Notes under the pieces: generated by a model
What the model saw: only the letters and a program-made list of their open reading frames with translations
The model's database searches: none
What the model was told of the DNA's origin: nothing
Origin: Polytrichum commune
Lineage: Eukaryota > Streptophyta > Polytrichopsida > Polytrichales > Polytrichaceae
Direction of reading: 5' to 3'
Assembly: GCA_950295325.1 (NCBI GenBank)
Contig: OX485808.1
Span: forward strand, 34,743,180 to 34,807,179
Length of the DNA stretch: 64,000 bases
Position numbers and translations under genes: made by a program
Shown here: piece after piece, positions 58,140 to 64,000 of the stretch
Layout: each line of letters opens with the position of its first letter
How positions within the stretch are numbered: position 1 is the stretch's first letter

Positions 58140-59390
58140 CCTATGAATTAACATAAATGTAAGAAGGGATATTATTGGAGGCATTAATGTGCATAATAGA
58201 AATAAAGGAGAGGTATTATTTTTCCTAGTTTGTACATTTAAAAAGGCTATTTAGAATTTTGAAATAAAGGTATGTATACAAAAGACAACCCCGAGTTTAA
58301 GGATTTTTTTGATAATAAATGTGTTATTTTCATCCAATTCATGTTTCCATCCATTATTGTCATATGTTTGGGTGCAAGCATAGTAAAGTAGACCAAAAAA
58401 ATGCTTTTGTATCTTAAAACCATAGTTTTTTTGGTCAAACACCTAAAAATAGTAGCAAATTGTTGTTTAAATTTAACATTTTTTAATGCTCACATCTAAT
58501 GTTGCATTAAGTAGTCAAATGTAAAATACCAAGATGAGATCAGAAAAACTTATAATGAAAAGTAATGATAAAAAACAAATGGCGAGATATGGTTTTCGAC
58601 GTAAATTTCATGACCTTTATTAAATTTTCAAATTCTTTGAATTTATTATACAATTGAGGTCACTACTATATATATGTATAGAAAGTCATCAATTCGATGT
58701 AATTCTATCATATTTGAGTTACAATTTGGCAATTACTTATTCAATATTACGACTTGCATACCCACTTGCACTGTCTTCTAAATTTTGTAGATTGTTTTTG
58801 AGATTGTTTTTGTTAACATCATACTTTATGGTAGTTTTTTAATAAATTCAAATTTAATATATTACTTTCATTAATTTCATTTAAACTTGTGCAAGGATGA
58901 AGAATTGTCCATTTTACTGTGCTTGGATTCGGTAATAGTCCTCAATGACTACCTTGTCCATTCTTCTTAGGAATTATATTTAGGTTGTGGGTCTTACAAC
59001 CTGGAGGCTCTTGGAGCACTCGAGGGCTTCCTTGAGTTTGCTCTTTGGATTGTGGCTAAGTTATTGTGCTCGCCTTTGTCTATTTGATGCCATCATTGAG
59101 TTATATCCTATGGATTAAAAAAATGTTCAACAACTTTCTCATCGGAAAGTGAAAGTGGATTTAATAAATTATAAATGCTTATATAGTTCATAATTGTATA
59201 TGTAGTACAGGCATTTATCACATTAAATTGAAAATATTAACATAAATGTGTGAGTCCATTTTTAGCATGTCATTAATATGTATAAATTTATTTTCTCAAT
59301 AACCTTCTTGTATGTAAGGGGTGTAATTTCATAGTGACCCACATACGTCATTTAGGTTTTCAATGAAGAATGCACCCCTTGGGTATTGAA
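58140..59390. repeat. Dispersed repeat, copy B (partner at 13083-13790)
   Basis: Colinear with copy A but with about 550 bp extra in the middle (about 58375-58920). The extra part is AT-rich and without genes, possibly a nested insertion or a deletion in copy A. Confidence 0.6.
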
Positions 59391-60581
59391 TCTAATTGCT
59401 AAAAGGTGCTATTACACAACAAAGTGAGTGGCTTTAGGTCTTAGTGTCCAACATCAAAATGTAAAGGAAGAGTTCTTGTTGGCAAGGAAACAAATGCTAC
59501 TACTTGTGCTAAAAGCAACCTATTGCAAATGGAACATGTAGGTGTACCTCTCCAAGCTCTCCTACATGCACTAAGTAGCTTTGTTTGGTCATTTCTTGAT
59601 TCAAAGCTCTAATAAAAGTGCAATGCGCTAGTAAGAGTCTTAAATAAATCATAGCATCCAACATAGAATTTTTTTATTCTGTATTGGAGCATGTATTTTA
59701 GGGAGCATCATAGAGTTAGGCATAAAGTGTTGGGATTAACTGATATTTAAGTAAAATTGGACCAAGTCCAAGTCCAAAATTTCAACATGTTGAAGTCTAT
59801 CATAGGATCCTACAATAAGATTGCATGCTAAGGTCTTCCAGCAGGTTGGTATGGTAAGATCCTCCAATAAGATGTGCAAAGTCGATTATGACAGTTGTTT
59901 TGATTGTATTTTCACTATTCAACATCTATTGGCTTAGAAGTTGAAACGACCAAAAAGTCCAAAATTTGAATATATGTCTAGATTTACTTAAATACGTGAT
60001 GGGTCACACTCCCGGCGAGCTGGCTAAAATGTGGGTTTGAGCTAAAATGTGGGTTTGAGCTAAAATGTGGGTTTGAGAGCATATCCATAAAGTCACACAA
60101 GTTTTCTTAAGGTTTAAATTAATATGCTCAAAGAGTGGTATATGGCGATTAAAACTTTTCTAGCTTGTCATACTAGGATGAGTGGGCTAGCTAGCCTTGC
60201 ATAAGTGAATCTGGGACTTAGGGTCAAGGGTCCCATGGGCAAATCCTTATTTAGATTTTAAAGTTCTCTCTAAGTTCTTGAGATGACAAGAGGAAGTCCA
60301 AGAAGTATCACCCAATTTTTCAAAATAATCTTGCACACATGACAAGCTAATGACCTCTTAATTGAAATTTTTCTTAAAAATGGATCAAACCCATTGTGTC
60401 ATCCTGCTCTGAGGGACTTTACGCATAACTATATTAAGTCATAATATTGAAAGTGATATCACGATGAAAAGGAGCACACACCAATGTGGTCATTGCAACT
60501 AATCATCTGAAGTGGGCACATACAAGACTTGAGCAACTACATGAAAATGCAATTCAAACTAGTGGGACATGATATTTGCAG
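59391..60581. other. No gene; short tandem repeat
   Basis: Intergenic or intron DNA. At 60025-60078 the unit ctaaaatgtgggtttgag is repeated three times. The last bases (gatatttgcag) look like a splice acceptor for the next gene. Confidence 0.5.
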
Positions 60582-62651
60582 AGAGCAGATGGGGACCGGA
60601 AGATATTTTCTCACATTCTTGGTGAAGTTGAAGATGCAATTGATCAATCTCAAGCTCAAGCTCAAAGCAACACCCCATCTATCCCTTTTGATCGAAAAGA
60701 AGAAACAAGTGCAGCTGAGGTTCCAAATTCACAAGAGCCACTCAATCTTCAGCGAATCATGTGTTCCAAAGGTGATGGAGTCGCCGTTAACATGCACAAT
60801 TTGAAATCAAACCTTGAACATCCTGATTCTATTGAAACTACCGTAGCGGGTGAAATGGTGGATGACTCCCTGAGGCTTTGTTTTGAAAATGGAGAAATTA
60901 TGTCTCGAATGGTGGGAGTGGGTTTAGACTATGCAGTTGTCATGGTCAGTTGTGATTATGAGATTGTTGTGGAAGAAAAATCAGAGGACGTGTGGAGGAG
61001 CATTGTTCGTGGCGATGAAACAACAACAATCGAGAGACTTGTTGCAAGAATCTCAAACCATGTAGATTGTCTTGAAGGAAATTCAAGTCCATCACTGGAT
61101 CCTATTGGAATGGCAAAACTTATAGGTGTAGGGATTGAAGGACCGGGAAACTATGCAAATCGTGAAAAAAAACCTTCTATTCCGTGGAACGCTATCATTG
61201 AATTAGTGAAAATCATGTTCTGGACTAGATTCCAAAGCCATACGATGTCTGCCATCATTGCAAAATCAACTGATGCCAAGGTTCAAAGCGGAGTTCACGG
61301 TGCCAAGATCTGGGATTTGGAAGGAGAAAAGGAAGACGATATGAAGGACTTCAAAGTACCTCCAAGTTGGTGGAGCACAAAGTGGTGGCAAAACATTGTA
61401 GTTGACGATATTCAACTCAGTGCTCCTTTCAATTTCAATAAGGAATCCTCTAGTGGCAAGATTGGTCGTCAACAATCAGGTGATGCCAATGTCCAACGTG
61501 GCCAGAATCCAAGCTCTTCAAATGAGGATTCAAAACTTCATCATCAAACCTTTCCCAAGATCAACAGTCATGGTAAACGGAAAGATAAGGATGGAGGTGA
61601 CAACAATGATGAAGATGATGACCATAACAACGCCAAAAGAACATGTCAAGATGGTAGTGAGGTGGCATTACATATGGAAGAAGACGATGATATATCAACT
61701 GTATGTGTGACAGTGAAGCCTAAATATGGATGTTGGAGACCTCCAAATGCGGATGATGATCAAGATCCAGCAAACATAGAACCTCATTTGAAGTTTTGGT
61801 TCCACAAGAACACATCATCAAGAGAAATCAAGGTCCACATAAGTGTAAGGTTCGACCTTGGAGACTATGGTCCAACTGGCACACCGGGGCTTACATTCTT
61901 TGGATGGTTCCACGATGACTTAGACATATCTTTACGAAGCATGGAATGTGATTCGTCAAATTTGAATCATGACAACAAGATTTTGGAGCCATCAACGTTT
62001 GGCAAGAGCTCATGGAGAGAAAGATCTGAGTCTACTTCAAACCCTGCTCGTGTATGTGCTCACCTTCCTGTGTTAAATAGACCTTTCGACGTGAAGGGAA
62101 TGCTTAGGTGGGAAAAAGGTTGGTCTGCTACCCATACAAGAGAATCTGAGCAGATTTGTGAGATGATGAATCAACAATCTTGGGGTGGATTTATATTCAA
62201 GGCAAATTGTCGTGCAGGTGGAAGGCCCAGCCTAGCCTACAAGTTGAAGCATCCCATTCAAATACCAAATCAGGTTTGGGAGAAATCTTGTTATGACATG
62301 TTGGTTCAAAGCGGCATATGTTCCACCATCACTCCCGCCATAGAAGGTACTTGGGTGCCTTTGAATAATGAAGAGGCATCCGAATATCTGCTGGAGGCAC
62401 ATAGAGTGTTTCAAAAAAGGTGTAAAAATAATATGGTCTCCACTCACAACCGCTCATCCAGCAAGACACAAGATGACATCACGGTAAAATCTGAGCAAGA
62501 GTACAAAGTGAAACTATATGTGAATCATGCCATGACCCACATGAACCGATATGAGAAGAGTACAATCACACAAAACAAACCAATGAAAGGTGGTTTGATC
62601 GATTTAGAGGATAATTTCTATGGCATGGTAAGTTGCGCCAAGAGCACGTAG
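60582..62651 (+). CDS. Unknown plant protein, large exon
   Basis: A 689-codon open frame starts after an acceptor-like gatatttgcag. The true start codon is probably in an upstream exon; within the frame the first ATG is at about 60759. A donor-like ATG/GTAAGT at 62628 lies 24 bp before the TAG at 62649-62651, so the coding part may continue elsewhere. Seen: a region with repeated acidic and hydrophobic segments (residues 1-250), WWSTKWWQ, an Asp/Asn/Lys-rich low-complexity linker (about 330-375) with a basic patch, then a more compact C-terminal region with GCWRPP, FFGWFHDDLD, SWGGFIFKANCRAGG and EGTWVPL. I recognise no family, signal peptide or membrane segment. Length and regular composition argue for a real gene. 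Confidence 0.65.
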   Translation, partial: RADGDRKIFSHILGEVEDAIDQSQAQAQSNTPSIPFDRKEETSAAEVPNSQEPLNLQRIMCSKGDGVAVNMHNLKSNLEHPDSIETTVAGEMVDDSLRLCFENGEIMSRMVGVGLDYAVVMVSCDYEIVVEEKSEDVWRSIVRGDETTTIERLVARISNHVDCLEGNSSPSLDPIGMAKLIGVGIEGPGNYANREKKPSIPWNAIIELVKIMFWTRFQSHTMSAIIAKSTDAKVQSGVHGAKIWDLEGEKEDDMKDFKVPPSWWSTKWWQNIVVDDIQLSAPFNFNKESSSGKIGRQQSGDANVQRGQNPSSSNEDSKLHHQTFPKINSHGKRKDKDGGDNNDEDDDHNNAKRTCQDGSEVALHMEEDDDISTVCVTVKPKYGCWRPPNADDDQDPANIEPHLKFWFHKNTSSREIKVHISVRFDLGDYGPTGTPGLTFFGWFHDDLDISLRSMECDSSNLNHDNKILEPSTFGKSSWRERSESTSNPARVCAHLPVLNRPFDVKGMLRWEKGWSATHTRESEQICEMMNQQSWGGFIFKANCRAGGRPSLAYKLKHPIQIPNQVWEKSCYDMLVQSGICSTITPAIEGTWVPLNNEEASEYLLEAHRVFQKRCKNNMVSTHNRSSSKTQDDITVKSEQEYKVKLYVNHAMTHMNRYEKSTITQNKPMKGGLIDLEDNFYGMVSCAKST

Positions 62652-64000
62652 CAATGAACACCTGACTTGAATCTGCTAGACTCTTGTTCATTTTCAGTCC
62701 TCAAATATTCTTTTCAACATTCTGATTACTTTTTGTGAAGTATGACATTGTAAGTAGGTAATGTTTGGTTGAGCAGTCTTACACATTTCAATAGGCCTTT
62801 GTTTCTACACTAGAGGTTATTTGTACTATTTTTTAGAATCAAGATTGATGATCAATATATGGACAGTGGTCCAACTATACATGTATGAAGAACCTTGGAG
62901 ATTAATTAGGACTAATTAGGATTAATATGGACTAATTTTCCAGTATTGTCTTATCTTCTATTCACAATGTAAGTTTTGGTAATGCTTGTGCCCCATTTTC
63001 CATGTTCATTGCACATAGGTAAGCTCCTAGCATACAACTTTGCATATATTATCTTGATACTTTCTAAAGAAACCAGTTCCACCTTAATAAATACTCTACT
63101 TTCAAATTCTCCATCATAAAGATTAGGTTGAAGTACAATGTGTGAGCCAACATCCAGATTCAAATAAGATGAGATTTGTGCATAACCATTCTAATAGGTA
63201 CTTATCAACTCCTCACCACTCTATCCACTACCAAAGACATTGGTTTTGACCTTGTTTATCATAAGGTACGTGGCCCTATCATGGACGCTTCCAACACCAG
63301 AGACAATTTTGGCCAAGAAATTGGATCAAGAATTGTCTCAAACGGTTAGTACTTATTTGAATCACAACTATTAATATCAAAATTATTGAGTTTGACAATT
63401 GGAATTGAGATGCAAAAGTTATTAAGAGGTCAAAGTGAAGATTTTCTCCTCTTTTTGAAGTGATCACATAGACCTTCCCAATTGTCTTCAAAATTAGACC
63501 TAGAATGTTGTCTATATTCTAAGACGTAGTCCAATCTCGTCGTAACATGTGTGTTTGGTGTGTCCATTCTTGACAACAAGCCTTGCCATGTGCAACTCAA
63601 ATGTAGGAGTCGGATTAGAAAGAGCAACCACATAAGCCCCACATACCTAATTCGTTAGTGCAAACTTTACTCTGAATTATATTTCCCAGAGAATTAGTGC
63701 TCAATGCTTCTCTCCAGGTATCAAAGTATTACGGAATGTGCAACAATCTTGACAACATGAAATATAGCCATGGGATCGGATGCCCCAACCTAGTGCAAGG
63801 AGACTCATATTAAGTTTGAATCTGCACCAATATACAATTTTGAACATAGCCATCACGTGATGTATCCATTTTGAATGTTACATGAGCAGATAGGTTGAAC
63901 TCTAAACCTTCACAATTAGAAAAATCAAAAGAAATCCAAAACATTATGAAAAATTTAGAGGATGTTTGAATAATAAGAGTGTCCTACCATTAAATTTCCA
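62652..64000. other. 3' flank, no supported gene
   Basis: Small minus-strand frames (for example 63642-63430 and 63163-62951) have somewhat protein-like composition but no recognised motif. They may be remnants of a repeat. Nothing else seen. Confidence 0.4.

Overview
The window looks like nuclear DNA of a land plant, probably a seed-free one (that last point is inference). Signs seen directly: a (TTTAGGG)n tract at 21.44 kb, AT-rich intron-like DNA with GT..AG junctions, an LTR element primed by initiator tRNA-Met, plant-style hAT and pogo-like transposons, and an LRR gene with 21 near-identical 24-residue repeats. There are no bacterial-type operons. Most of the window is transposon, and ordinary genes are few: an LRR gene at 54.4-57.9 kb and an unknown gene at 60.6-62.6 kb.

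The main feature is a 23,070 bp hAT-type transposon at 15565-38634. Its ends are CAGGGTTGTCTAT in inverted orientation, and it is flanked by a perfect 8 bp target duplication, ccctttaa (15557-15564 and 38635-38642). The host DNA on either side joins into one continuous repeat unit, which supports a single insertion. The core holds two convergent genes: a BED/DUF659/hAT transposase with an intact 1065-residue frame (30901-27704, minus) and a coiled-coil protein with a variant RING finger (24731-27004, plus). A second, decayed and inverted copy of the same pair lies at about 721-8023, with its own matching end at 8023. RING plus transposase is therefore a conserved two-gene unit.

The big element is modular. 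Blocks of a G-rich CGGACGGGG-type minisatellite separate the modules, and each gene's TATA box sits at or just beyond the edge of a block. This holds for five promoters: transposase x2, RING x2 and kinase x1. Between the left end and the RING gene lies about 7 kb of cargo absent from copy 1: a protein-kinase gene (17062-18978, minus), a MITE, a telomere-like tract with an 82 bp tandem repeat, and a small broken reading frame. A roughly 120 bp junction sequence recurs three times beside the satellite blocks. A Ty3/Gypsy LTR retrotransposon fossil (31332-38310) sits inside the right-hand satellite block.

Elsewhere: 8438-11827 is a broken MULE-like transposase gene with WRKY-GCM1-like zinc ligands, whose N-terminal region carries two SUMO-acceptor consensus sites and a SUMO-interaction motif. 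38.6-53 kb is host DNA filled with small elements: a deleted pogo-like element, a foldback element with a nested MITE, a 690 bp tandem duplication, a 53 bp minisatellite and dispersed repeats. The LRR gene at 54352-57866 has three exons, all predicted in phase 0. All functional statements come from reading motifs; no database search was possible.
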